DNA of 18,175 nucleotides, taken from an uncultured Erysipelotrichaceae bacterium (GTDB lineage Bacteria > Bacillota_I > Bacilli_A > Erysipelotrichales > Erysipelotrichaceae). The DNA is taken from NCBI GenBank assembly GCA_937900565.1, contig CALCFG010000122.1, positions 1-18,175 on the forward strand, given 5' to 3'. The translations under genes were made by a program, and so were the position numbers. Under the pieces are notes generated by a model. That model did no database searches. It was not told where the DNA came from and saw only the letters and a program-made list of their open reading frames with translations. Positions within the stretch are counted from its first letter, which is position 1. Each line of letters opens with the position of its first letter. Positions 1-7,923 of the stretch are shown one piece after another.

Positions 1-53
1 ATTGTGAATGACTTGTTTTATGAGTCTTCAACAATATACCAGGAATTATTTCT

Positions 54-902
54 ATGAAAATTGCCGTTTTAACGGACTCTGGTGTTGGCATATCACTTGA
101 CCAATTAAAAAAAGATGGAATCTTTATGCTTCCATTGCAAATAATTATTGATGATATGACGTATCGCGATGTATATGAAATTAACGACCAACAACTCTAT
201 ACTGCCCAACGAAATGGAAAACTTCCCCATACTTCGTGTTCTAACGGGAAAGATATGAGTGATATATTGAAATATTTTGTGGACAATGGCTATACCGATA
301 TTATCTTTGTACCGCTTTCCAGTGGATTATCTTCCCAATCTAACTTCTTATTAACACTTGCAAAAGAATACCCATTAACCATACATTTTATTGATTGTTA
401 TTCCACCTGTATGGTGCAATACCATGTGGCCAAAAGTGTCAAACATATGGTCGATAATGGAGAATCAATTGAAACAATTATCGAAAAAGCCAATCAATTG
501 GTGGATAGTGCTATCTCTATTGTTGCACCACTTAACTTAGAACAATTAAAGCGAGGTGGACGATTGACACCTGTTGCCGCCAGCATGGCCAATCTGCTTA
601 AGATTAAGCCAATAATTAATATCGATAAATCCACGGCTGGTAAGTTGGATAGTTATGCCAAAGTAAGAACCGAAAAGAAAGCCATTCAATTTGTTGTTGA
701 TGGAATAATAAAATTTACAAATAATCAACCCTATCATATCTACGTTATCCATTCTGATTGTCGTGATAGAGCCAATGAAATTATTGATGAATTAAAACAA
801 TATCCTAACTTAACGGTAGATATTGGCGTGATTTCTTCTGTAATCTCTGCCCATACTGGTGTGGATTGCTTATGCATACAAGCGATTAAAGATATCGCCT
901 AA
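54..902 (+). CDS. DegV family fatty-acid-binding protein
   Basis: A 282-residue protein of normal length for the DegV family. These proteins bind a fatty acid between two domains; in several Bacillota a homologue (FakB) presents it to fatty acid kinase for phospholipid synthesis. Seen here: the N-terminal TDSG (residues 7-10), the PHTS stretch (58-61) matching the family's Thr/Ser that holds the carboxylate, LSSGLSS (88-94), and a basic LKRGGRL motif near 165-170 typical of the family. The ATG start has an AGGA about 11 bases upstream, which is a rather long spacing. It is the only gene here on the + strand and ends against a converging operon. No fatty acid kinase gene is nearby, so a FakB role is inference. 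The family call is strong; the bound lipid is unknown. Confidence 0.93.
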   Translation: MKIAVLTDSGVGISLDQLKKDGIFMLPLQIIIDDMTYRDVYEINDQQLYTAQRNGKLPHTSCSNGKDMSDILKYFVDNGYTDIIFVPLSSGLSSQSNFLLTLAKEYPLTIHFIDCYSTCMVQYHVAKSVKHMVDNGESIETIIEKANQLVDSAISIVAPLNLEQLKRGGRLTPVAASMANLLKIKPIINIDKSTAGKLDSYAKVRTEKKAIQFVVDGIIKFTNNQPYHIYVIHSDCRDRANEIIDELKQYPNLTVDIGVISSVISAHTGVDCLCIQAIKDIA

Positions 903-922
903 CGCAGATATCGCCTAACGCA
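891..922 (+). repeat. Tandem 16-bp duplication across the degV stop codon
   Basis: The 16-mer GATATCGCCTAACGCA occurs twice, head to tail, at 891-906 and 907-922. The first copy contains the last codons and TAA stop of the DegV gene; the second lies in the spacer just before the terminator stem. It looks like a small slippage duplication and leaves the reading frame unaffected. Confidence 0.9.
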
Positions 923-957
923 AAGAATGTGCTCACATTAAATGTGAACACATTCTT
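922..957 (+). terminator. Terminator between converging degV and nadD-nadE
   Basis: AAAGAATGTG (922-931) pairs with CACATTCTTT (948-957). A single C/A mismatch follows, and then TCACAT pairs with ATGTGA around a short loop. On the + strand the stem runs into TTATTTTTG, so it is a good intrinsic terminator for degV. On the - strand the U-run is absent, but the hairpin abuts the nadD-nadE stop codon and may still protect or end that transcript. Confidence 0.85.
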
Positions 958-3423
958 TTATTTTTGAAATTCAATTGCTTTACTAATATCACTGCTCATA
1001 CTAAAACCGCGGTTAGCATTTAAAGAAATATCAAATAAGTCGACGGCTTCCGGCGCACAATTACGTTTGAATTGTTGACTGTAGAATCGACGATAAAAAA
1101 TGTCTAACGTATTTTTAATTGCGGTTGAATCAGTTTGTGCAAATGCTTTGCACGCATACGCAAAAATTTTATCGTAGTTAAACCCGTTACGTAAGTAGTG
1201 ATACATGAAAAAATCTTGCAGTTCATATTTGCCGACACTATTTTCCGTTTGTTGAGCAAACTCATTGTCTTTACTTGGCAATAATTCAGGAGATATTGGT
1301 GTATCAATAATTCCTTGCAACACATCACGATATTCTGGATTTAATGTAGCATATGCAGATAGTAAACGTTTCATTACCGTTTTAGGGATACTGGCATTAA
1401 CACCATAATTACTCATATGATCACCATTATATGTGCACCAGCCTAACGCGATTTCACTCATGTCACCCGTGCCAATTACAATCGCACCAATTTGATTGGC
1501 TTTATCCATTAATATTTGCGTTCTTTCTCGTGCTTGCGCATTTTCATAGGTAACGTCATATCGTGTAGGATCTTGATTAATATCTTTAAAATGCGTTAAT
1601 ACGGCTTCTTTAATATCAATGGTTTCACAATGACACCCTACTAAATCCATTAAAGTTTGCCCATTTGTTTTAGTTTGAGTACTGGTACCAAAACCAGGCA
1701 TCGAAATCGCATAAATCCCTTGAATATCTAAATCCAATTGATGAAACGCTTGTTGACAAACAATTAAAGCAAGCGTTGAATCCAACCCACCAGAGACTCC
1801 AATCACAACTTTAGAACAGGAAATCGCTTTTAGGCGGGCAGCCAAACTCGCTGCTTGATGATTAATAATATCCACACATTCTTTATCAGAAATTGTATTG
1901 CTTAAATATGGACTTTGATTAATCTGCGTAGGTAAATACGAATGATTCGCACTTACCAATGCATCCAATATAGGGAAGTTGTTCATTTTACATTGATTAG
2001 TAGTATACCGACTTTGTTGGTAATTTAATTTGCCATAATCCAGAATAATTTCACCATAACTGTCACGAGTATCCACTAATGTACCATCACTATCACAACC
2101 ATAAATAAATGAATCATAGACATAATCACTACTGGATTCATTGATACCCCCATTAATTATTAAATGGGCACAATGATTATAATAAGTAAAGCTATTCACA
2201 TTTGCTCGTAATGGTTTTTGATATCCCACAGTGTAAGGCAAACAAGTAGGTTGAATGACTAAATTAACTCCTTGATTTAATAAATCCGCACTGGCTTTAT
2301 TTATCGCCATACCATCTTCACCAACATCAATGCACACTAAAGCATTCGCAACATTAAAAATCAAATGACTCGAAACCGGTACATTCTCTCCATTGAATTC
2401 AATGGTTGTATCAATACCATAACCGCTAGCAAAATAACGTTGTTGATGCAATGGTATCGTTTGTTTTAAAACAATACCCACTACCTTACATTTCGTTAAC
2501 ACATAGATTGCATTATAGATTTTATTTTGTAAATGTAAAGGACCACCAACTAATGCAACGATACCTGAATCCATTTGGTGGATAATGCGATCAATGGATT
2601 GATTGATTGCATCGTGGAAATAAGGTCGATAATAAAGATCTTTACAACTTGCACCTGTTAAAGATAATTCACTAAACGCAACTAACGCACAACCATTAAC
2701 TGCAGCCTCACGAATACCTTGTAAAATTTGAGCAGTGTTACGCTTCACATCGCCATTAATGCATTCAATCAATTTACCAGATACTTTAATCGTTTGATAA
2801 TCTCTTGTATCCATTAATGCATATAAATCATCCACTATTTCATCAGGACAACTCGAAGCAATCACTGACTTATCCCCATTGACAATAGCTTTTCTTACGT
2901 TGGTGGATGAAATATTCGCATAAGTTTTATCCAATGTTAAGAAAGTAAATCGATCCCAAACATCCGTATACAAATTGGATTGTTGCATTAAAGTTGTCAC
3001 TTTATCATGATGTCTTGAAACAATACAGAACCGGAAGTTTTTGATTAACTCTTCCCAATTGTACCAATGGATGAATTCATCCCATTTATCATCCCCACAT
3101 AAAAAGATATATTCATCATTTGGATTTAAATGTTTTAAATAAGACAATGTTTCATACGTCGTTGAACTTATTTGATTCACTTCAATTGTCAACAATTCAA
3201 AGTTAGTGTATTTGGCAATGGCTTGAGTAAGCCATTGCACACGTTTCTCATTATCAAAACATGCACTTTCGTCCATGTGTTTCCAATGTTTTAAAAATGA
3301 TAAATCAGTGGGAACAAAAACAACTTTACTGGCATCTAAATAACGCATTGCACTTTGTGCAATGGCCAAATGGGCCTTAGTAACCGGATTAAATGTCCCA
3401 CCAAAAACAATGATTCTACTCAT
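958..3423 (-). CDS. nadD-nadE: Fused nicotinate-nucleotide adenylyltransferase / NAD synthetase (NadD-NadE)
   Basis: An 821-residue fusion covering the last two steps to NAD: nicotinate mononucleotide to deamido-NAD, then amidation. Residues 1 to about 205 are NadD: GGTFNPVTKAH (8-18, the nucleotidyltransferase H/TxxH site), CGDDKWDEF (109-117) and ISSTNVR (171-177). Residues about 211-480 are a nitrilase-type glutaminase domain as in long NadE proteins, with E252 (FSEL) and K320 (VLK) present. The position of the catalytic Cys reads VGED (G368) where NadE normally has ICED. Residues about 510-821 are the synthetase: SGGLDS P-loop (544-549), GTGDMSE (651-657), and a C-terminal FYRRFYSQQFKR segment typical of the family. 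The gene overlaps pncB upstream by 8 bases, so the two are probably translationally coupled. The domain calls are strong. The active ammonia source is uncertain: free NH3 is likelier than glutamine. Confidence 0.93.
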   Translation of the reverse strand: MSRIIVFGGTFNPVTKAHLAIAQSAMRYLDASKVVFVPTDLSFLKHWKHMDESACFDNEKRVQWLTQAIAKYTNFELLTIEVNQISSTTYETLSYLKHLNPNDEYIFLCGDDKWDEFIHWYNWEELIKNFRFCIVSRHHDKVTTLMQQSNLYTDVWDRFTFLTLDKTYANISSTNVRKAIVNGDKSVIASSCPDEIVDDLYALMDTRDYQTIKVSGKLIECINGDVKRNTAQILQGIREAAVNGCALVAFSELSLTGASCKDLYYRPYFHDAINQSIDRIIHQMDSGIVALVGGPLHLQNKIYNAIYVLTKCKVVGIVLKQTIPLHQQRYFASGYGIDTTIEFNGENVPVSSHLIFNVANALVCIDVGEDGMAINKASADLLNQGVNLVIQPTCLPYTVGYQKPLRANVNSFTYYNHCAHLIINGGINESSSDYVYDSFIYGCDSDGTLVDTRDSYGEIILDYGKLNYQQSRYTTNQCKMNNFPILDALVSANHSYLPTQINQSPYLSNTISDKECVDIINHQAASLAARLKAISCSKVVIGVSGGLDSTLALIVCQQAFHQLDLDIQGIYAISMPGFGTSTQTKTNGQTLMDLVGCHCETIDIKEAVLTHFKDINQDPTRYDVTYENAQARERTQILMDKANQIGAIVIGTGDMSEIALGWCTYNGDHMSNYGVNASIPKTVMKRLLSAYATLNPEYRDVLQGIIDTPISPELLPSKDNEFAQQTENSVGKYELQDFFMYHYLRNGFNYDKIFAYACKAFAQTDSTAIKNTLDIFYRRFYSQQFKRNCAPEAVDLFDISLNANRGFSMSSDISKAIEFQK

Positions 3424-4876
3424 ATTTACGATTTTCCTTTAATAATTGAATTTTTAATGAATAAAGTGAATGACTCATATCCATGTAATGAATATGTGGA
3501 TTGACAAACCGTTGCTCTTCATCCCAAATTTCATGCATTAGTTGATCATTTACATATGCTTTAATTTCACTTAACAATGGCAACGGTTTAACCAATTGAC
3601 CATTATCAATCACTTTATGCAATAATTTTTTGGCACTGCAATTAACAAACACGCGATTCTTCCATGGCTTTTGCGGATCCACATAAGCGTAAGGTTGACT
3701 TAAATCAACAACCTCATCATGTAATGTTAACAAATCCGCTACCGCTTTATGATTATTATCATAAATACGATAGACTTGCTTAAATCCAGGATTTGTAATT
3801 TTATCAACATTTTCACTTACTTTAATTTTCGGAACAAACTGACCATTCTCTTCGATTGCACCACATTTATATACTGCACCAAAAACCGGATGAGATTTTG
3901 ACGTAATTAAACGTTCACCTACGCCAAAAGCATCAATTTTTGCACCTTGCAATAACAACGACTCAATGGAATATTCATCCAAAGAATTGGAAACAACAAT
4001 CTTACAATCTGTTAAACCAGCGTCATCCAACATCTTTCGACATTTCTTACTTAAATACGCCAAATCACCACTATCCAATCGAATGGATTTTAAACGTTTT
4101 CCTAACGGTTGCAACACTTGTTTGGCAACTTTGATTGCATTGGGTACACCCGAATGCAACACATCATACGTATCAACCAATAGACAACAATTGTCTTGAT
4201 ATTGCAATGCATACTGTTTAAATGCTTCATATTCATCATTAAAAACCATCACCCAGGAATGTGCCATCGTTCCTGAAACAGGAATATCAAACATTTGCCC
4301 ACTTAAAACTGTCGCACTACTGGAAACGCCGCCAATATATGCAGCCCGAGCGCCATATACTGCTGCATCGGCATTATGTGCTCTTCGTGCACCAAAATCG
4401 CTAACTGCTCTACCTAAGGCTGCCCTTACAATACGATTTGCTTTTGTTGCAATCAATGTTTGATGATTCATTTCTAAAAGAATCATTGTTTCAATTAATT
4501 GACAATCAATTAAAGGTGCAACAACAGTGATTACAGGCTCATTTGGGTAAACAATGGTACCTTCGTGCATAGCATACACATCACCACTAAAATGATAGTG
4601 ACTTAAGTAGTCTAAAAAATCCTCATTAAAACAATGTTGATTTCTTAAATACGCAATATCCTCTGCATTAAAATGCAAATTTAAAATATAATCCACAATT
4701 TGCTGTAATCCAGCAAAAATCGAAAAACCACCATCATCTGGATTATTACGGAAAAATAAATCAAAGACTGCTTTCTTTTGATACATTCCCGTATTGAAAT
4801 AACCATTTGCCATAGTTAATTCATAAAAATCCATGATCATGGTTAAATTTCTTGAATCACTTTGTAAATAACCCAT
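3416..4876 (-). CDS. pncB: Nicotinate phosphoribosyltransferase
   Basis: A 486-residue enzyme that joins nicotinate to PRPP to give nicotinate mononucleotide, the first step of Preiss-Handler NAD salvage. The length and motifs fit the Bacillota PncB type: the N-terminal DFYELTMANGYF (16-27), FGARRAH (161-167), SGTMAHSW (201-208, with H206 at the position phosphorylated during ATP coupling in the family) and RLDSGDLAYLS in the second half. An AAGGAAG ribosome site lies 6 bases before the ATG. Its product is the substrate of the NadD half of the gene that follows and overlaps it. The operon therefore encodes all three salvage steps in two polypeptides. Confidence is high. Confidence 0.96.
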   Translation of the reverse strand: MGYLQSDSRNLTMIMDFYELTMANGYFNTGMYQKKAVFDLFFRNNPDDGGFSIFAGLQQIVDYILNLHFNAEDIAYLRNQHCFNEDFLDYLSHYHFSGDVYAMHEGTIVYPNEPVITVVAPLIDCQLIETMILLEMNHQTLIATKANRIVRAALGRAVSDFGARRAHNADAAVYGARAAYIGGVSSSATVLSGQMFDIPVSGTMAHSWVMVFNDEYEAFKQYALQYQDNCCLLVDTYDVLHSGVPNAIKVAKQVLQPLGKRLKSIRLDSGDLAYLSKKCRKMLDDAGLTDCKIVVSNSLDEYSIESLLLQGAKIDAFGVGERLITSKSHPVFGAVYKCGAIEENGQFVPKIKVSENVDKITNPGFKQVYRIYDNNHKAVADLLTLHDEVVDLSQPYAYVDPQKPWKNRVFVNCSAKKLLHKVIDNGQLVKPLPLLSEIKAYVNDQLMHEIWDEEQRFVNPHIHYMDMSHSLYSLKIQLLKENRKYE

Positions 4877-4897
4877 ACTAATCTTCCTTTTTTAACA

Positions 4898-4903
4898 ATT
4901 ATA
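4898..4903 (-). promoter_or_regulatory. Probable -10 box for pncB operon
   Basis: A perfect TATAAT on the - strand lies 21 bases upstream of the pncB ATG, between the mgtE terminator and the AAGGAAG ribosome site. I see no good -35 at 17 bases (the hexamer there is TGCACG), so the promoter is either activator-dependent or misidentified. No known NAD-responsive riboswitch is recognisable in the 127-base gap. Confidence 0.5.
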
Positions 4904-4979
4904 CTCTATCCATTGAATCTCGTGCATACCATTGTTAATTCTACGTTTAATTGAATAAACCATAATATTCAAAAAGAAA

Positions 4980-5005
4980 AAGTATATGAGAAATCTCATA
5001 TACTT
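4980..5005 (-). terminator. Intrinsic terminator after the mgtE pair
   Basis: On the - strand AAGTATATGAG pairs perfectly (11 bp) with CTCATATACTT around a 4-base loop and is followed by TTTCTTTTTG. The second mgtE stop codon overlaps the 5' edge of the stem. This ends the mgtE operon before pncB. Confidence 0.92.
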
Positions 5006-6335
5006 AAATGTGCATTAATACAACCGCAACATTGAAATAAATTAAAATAGAACAAGTATCAACAATAGTCGTAATTAATGGTGATGCCATAATTGCCGGG
5101 TCTAAATTCAATTTTTTGGCTGCCATTGGTAACAAACAACCCAACGATTTAGAAATAATCACGGTTGCTAGCAATGAAATTGCAACAACGACTGCTAAAA
5201 CAACATTATGATATTGTATCGCAATCCGTATCCCATTAACGATACCTAATATAACACCACAAATTAGGGATACTTGGATTTCTTTAAACCAACACTTAAA
5301 AACATCCGATAATTGCAGATCATTCGTAGCTAATCCACGTATAATTAACGTTGATGTTTGACTTCCACAATTTCCGCCTGTATCCATTAACATTGGAACA
5401 AACGATACTAAAATCGGAACAGCAGCAAAGGCATTTTCATATTTTGTAATGATTGTGCCCGTTATAGTCGCCGATAACATTAAAAATAATAACCAAACAA
5501 TTCTGTGCTTACTATGTTCCCAAGCACTCATTTTAAGATACGATTCTTCACTTGGTTGAATAGCACTCATTAATTCAAAGTCTTCACTTGTTTCTTGCGT
5601 CATAACATCCAACGCATCATCAATTGTAATAATCCCAACCAATCGATTTTCTTTATCTACAACAGGCATTGCCAAAAAATCATATTTATCAAATGCTTGT
5701 GCAACAATTTCTTGATCATCCAATGTATTAATCTTGACAACACTGGATTCCATAAGCTCATCAATCAATACATCTTGATCATTTAATAATAAATCTTTTA
5801 CCGTTACCACACCTTCGAGATGCCGTTGATTATCAATCACATAGCACGTATAAATAGTTTCTTTGTCTTCGCCCACTTTACGAATGCGATCAAACGCCTG
5901 ACCCACTGTCATTCCTAAACGCAAATCAACGAATTCAATGGTCATGATTGAACCCGCACTATCTTTTGGATATTTCAACAACTCATTAATATAGCCTCGT
6001 GTATTTGTATCCACATTACTTAAGATACGTTTAACCATAACCGCTGGCATTTCACTAATCATATCCACCATATCATCAACGAATAGATTACTCATCAAAT
6101 CTTTTAATTCACCATCTTTTAATACGTTAATGATTTTTTCTTGCGTATCACTTTCCATACGACTAAACACTTCAGCTGCTTCATCTTTTTCCAACAAGCG
6201 TAAGATCAATGCACCATCTTCAATCGGACATTCATCAATAATTTCAGAAACATCCGCACTATTTAGCTTATCAATATATCCTTTTAATTCTTGAAATTGA
6301 TTATTCGCGATTAATTCGAGAATTTTTTCTTTCAT
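5004..6335 (-). CDS. mgtE: Magnesium transporter MgtE (second tandem copy)
   Basis: A 443-residue MgtE channel for Mg2+ uptake. The order is standard: cytosolic N domain (1 to about 130), two CBS domains (about 130-190 and 195-250, with the TIDDALDV signature at 237-244), a linker helix, and a five-helix membrane domain from about 278. The membrane part keeps the conserved MDTGGNCGSQ motif (317-326) and the last-helix TTIVDT, where D426 corresponds to the pore Asp that binds Mg2+ in the family. AAAGGAAG precedes the ATG. It lies 60 bases after the first copy, has exactly the same length, and is identical at most positions by eye, so it is a tandem duplicate. A terminator follows immediately. 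The family call is very secure; whether the copies differ in regulation or ion preference is unknown. Confidence 0.96.
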   Translation of the reverse strand: MKEKILELIANNQFQELKGYIDKLNSADVSEIIDECPIEDGALILRLLEKDEAAEVFSRMESDTQEKIINVLKDGELKDLMSNLFVDDMVDMISEMPAVMVKRILSNVDTNTRGYINELLKYPKDSAGSIMTIEFVDLRLGMTVGQAFDRIRKVGEDKETIYTCYVIDNQRHLEGVVTVKDLLLNDQDVLIDELMESSVVKINTLDDQEIVAQAFDKYDFLAMPVVDKENRLVGIITIDDALDVMTQETSEDFELMSAIQPSEESYLKMSAWEHSKHRIVWLLFLMLSATITGTIITKYENAFAAVPILVSFVPMLMDTGGNCGSQTSTLIIRGLATNDLQLSDVFKCWFKEIQVSLICGVILGIVNGIRIAIQYHNVVLAVVVAISLLATVIISKSLGCLLPMAAKKLNLDPAIMASPLITTIVDTCSILIYFNVAVVLMHI

Positions 6336-6395
6336 GTTTTCTTCCTTTACTTAAATTAATTAATAAGCATCCATTATCTATTCAACAATAGCCAT

Positions 6396-7727
6396 CTATA
6401 TTTTTAATAGTGCAACAGCAATATTAAAATAGATTAAAATCGATGCTGTATCCACAATGGTCGTAATTAACGGAGAAGCCATAATCGCAGGATCCATTTT
6501 TAAAGTCTTTGCCACCATAGGTAACAAACAACCTAACGATTTTGCAATCACAACAGTTACAATCAGTGTTAATCCCACAACTAATGCAAGCAACATATTT
6601 TGATATTGTATCGTAATTCTCACACCATTAATTATCGCCAAAATACAACCACAAATCAAAGATACTTTGATTTCTTTCATCCAACACTTAACAACATCAC
6701 TAACATCCAATTCATTGGTTGCTAAACCACGTATGATAAGTGTTGAACTTTGCGCACCACTATTACCTCCAGTACCCATAATCATCGGAATAAATGCGAC
6801 CAATATGGGAATAGCAGCAAACGCCTGCTCATAGTGAGCAATGATTGATCCAGTAATCGTTGAAGACAGCATTAAAAAGAGTAACCACACAATTCGATGT
6901 TTACTGTGTTGCCAAGCACTCATTTTTAAATATGATTCTTCACTGGGTTGAATTGCGTTCATCAATTCAAAATCTTCCGTGGTTTCTTCATGAATAACAT
7001 CTAAAGCATCATCAATCGTAATGATACCCACCAATCGATTCTCATTATCCACCACTGGTAAAGCTAAATAATCATATTTATCAAACGCTTGCGCAACTTC
7101 TTCTTGGTCATCCAATGTATGCACTTTAACAAGGTTAGTTTCCATTAAATCTTCCACACATGCATCAATTGGCGCAAGTAACATATCCTTTACAGTTAGT
7201 GCACCCAATAAATGCCGCGCGCCATCAATAACATAACATGTATATATGGTCTCTTTATCATCGCCAACTTTACGAATACGATCAAACGCGTCATGAACAG
7301 TCATTCCTGCTTTTAAATCCACAAATTCAATGGTCATTAAAGAACCGGCACTATCTTTTGGATATTTCAATAACTCATTAATATAGCCCCGCGTTTCTTT
7401 ATCCACATTACTTAAAATCCGTTTAACCATCACCGCAGGCATTTCGCTAATCATATCCACCATATCATCAGCGTACAGATTATCCATTAATCGTTTTAAT
7501 TCACCGTCTTTTAAAACATTAATAATACTTTCTTGCGTATCCGCCTCCATGCGCGAAAAAACTTCTGCAGATTCATCTTTATCCAACAACCGCAATACCA
7601 ATGCGCCATCTTCAATGGGTAACTCATCAATAATTTCCGATACATCGGCACTATTGCATCGTGCCAAAAGATGTTTGAGTTGGACAAATTCCTTATTTGC
7701 AATTAATTCAATAATTTTCTCTTTCAT
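6396..7727 (-). CDS. mgtE: Magnesium transporter MgtE (first tandem copy)
   Basis: A 443-residue MgtE with the same layout as the downstream copy: N domain, CBS pair (TIDDALDV at 237-244), then five membrane helices from about 278. The last-helix TTIVDT (D426) is intact. The GGN motif reads MGTGGNSGAQ (317-326), so residue 318 is Gly where the sister copy and many relatives I know have Asp. An AAGAAGGG ribosome site lies just upstream of the ATG. It is the first gene of a two-gene operon and is preceded by a leader with a possible 25-aa peptide and alternative hairpins, suggesting control at the RNA level. The family call is very secure. Confidence 0.96.
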   Translation of the reverse strand: MKEKIIELIANKEFVQLKHLLARCNSADVSEIIDELPIEDGALVLRLLDKDESAEVFSRMEADTQESIINVLKDGELKRLMDNLYADDMVDMISEMPAVMVKRILSNVDKETRGYINELLKYPKDSAGSLMTIEFVDLKAGMTVHDAFDRIRKVGDDKETIYTCYVIDGARHLLGALTVKDMLLAPIDACVEDLMETNLVKVHTLDDQEEVAQAFDKYDYLALPVVDNENRLVGIITIDDALDVIHEETTEDFELMNAIQPSEESYLKMSAWQHSKHRIVWLLFLMLSSTITGSIIAHYEQAFAAIPILVAFIPMIMGTGGNSGAQSSTLIIRGLATNELDVSDVVKCWMKEIKVSLICGCILAIINGVRITIQYQNMLLALVVGLTLIVTVVIAKSLGCLLPMVAKTLKMDPAIMASPLITTIVDTASILIYFNIAVALLKI

Positions 7728-7749
7728 GTTACCCTTCTTTCGTTAATTG

Positions 7750-7827
7750 CTAGAAAAAATGGTCATTCAGTGAATTTATGGTAAGTTCACTCAGAGGAAC
7801 CGAAGAATTATTATCACTACACTCCAT
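7750..7827 (-). CDS. Possible 25-aa leader peptide upstream of mgtE
   Basis: A small open frame of 25 codons starting MECSDNNSSV and ending NDHFF, TAG. It begins with ATG about 7 bases after a good ribosome site (GAAGGTGAG) and stops 22 bases before the first mgtE start. It has no recognisable homology. Its start codon lies inside a 13-bp pairing element and its 3' end runs through a stem and a U6 tract. That position is what one expects of an attenuator peptide, as with the MgtL-type leaders of Mg2+ transporter genes in enteric bacteria, although the sequence is unrelated. An ORF this short can arise by chance; the ribosome site and placement are the only support. Confidence 0.45.
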   Translation of the reverse strand: MECSDNNSSVPLSELTINSLNDHFF

Positions 7828-7836
7828 AAACTCACC
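7754..7836 (-). promoter_or_regulatory. Candidate attenuator leader RNA of mgtE operon
   Basis: On the - strand GGTGAGTTTATGG (7836-7824) can pair over 13 positions with CCATAAATTCACT (7781-7769), with two G-U pairs. The second element instead can fold locally: AGTGAA (7791-7786) with TTCACT (7774-7769), flanked by GGTT (7801-7798) pairing with GACC (7764-7761), just before a U6 run (7759-7754). The two folds exclude each other, as in terminator/antiterminator switches. The terminator-like stem is short and AT-rich. It does not match the M-box Mg2+ riboswitch. Confidence 0.4.
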
Positions 7837-7859
7837 TTCTTTCTGTGTATTACTTAATT

Positions 7860-7865
7860 ATTTTA
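7860..7865 (-). promoter_or_regulatory. Possible -10 box for mgtE operon
   Basis: TAAAAT on the - strand sits just downstream of the rmlB terminator, giving a leader of roughly 125 bases. The -35 position, inside the terminator stem, reads TGTAAA with 17-base spacing, which is a weak match. Confidence 0.35.
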
Positions 7866-7874
7866 TCAAAACAA

Positions 7875-7896
7875 AAAAGGAGTTTACACTCCTTTT
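7875..7896 (-). terminator. Intrinsic terminator after rmlB
   Basis: On the - strand AAAAGGAGT pairs perfectly with ACTCCTTTT (9 bp) around a GTAA loop and continues into TTGTTTTG. It closes the sugar-nucleotide operon before mgtE. Confidence 0.9.
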
Positions 7897-7923
7897 CAAT
7901 GATAAATGTTAAATTTAAGCAAA

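Noticed and set aside
546..752. - strand frame opposite degV
   Set aside because: It is antisense to a conserved gene, with no start signals or recognisable product.
3940..4199. + strand frames of 64 and 77 aa opposite pncB
   Set aside because: They are shadow frames inside a well-supported gene, with no ribosome sites.
4877..5003. NAD- or niacin-responsive riboswitch or operator before pncB
   Set aside because: No recognisable nadA-motif RNA or clear regulator palindrome was found, only a -10 box and a terminator of the gene upstream.
7728..7870. M-box (ykoK) magnesium riboswitch before mgtE
   Set aside because: The leader is shorter than the usual M-box and I cannot find its conserved core segments.
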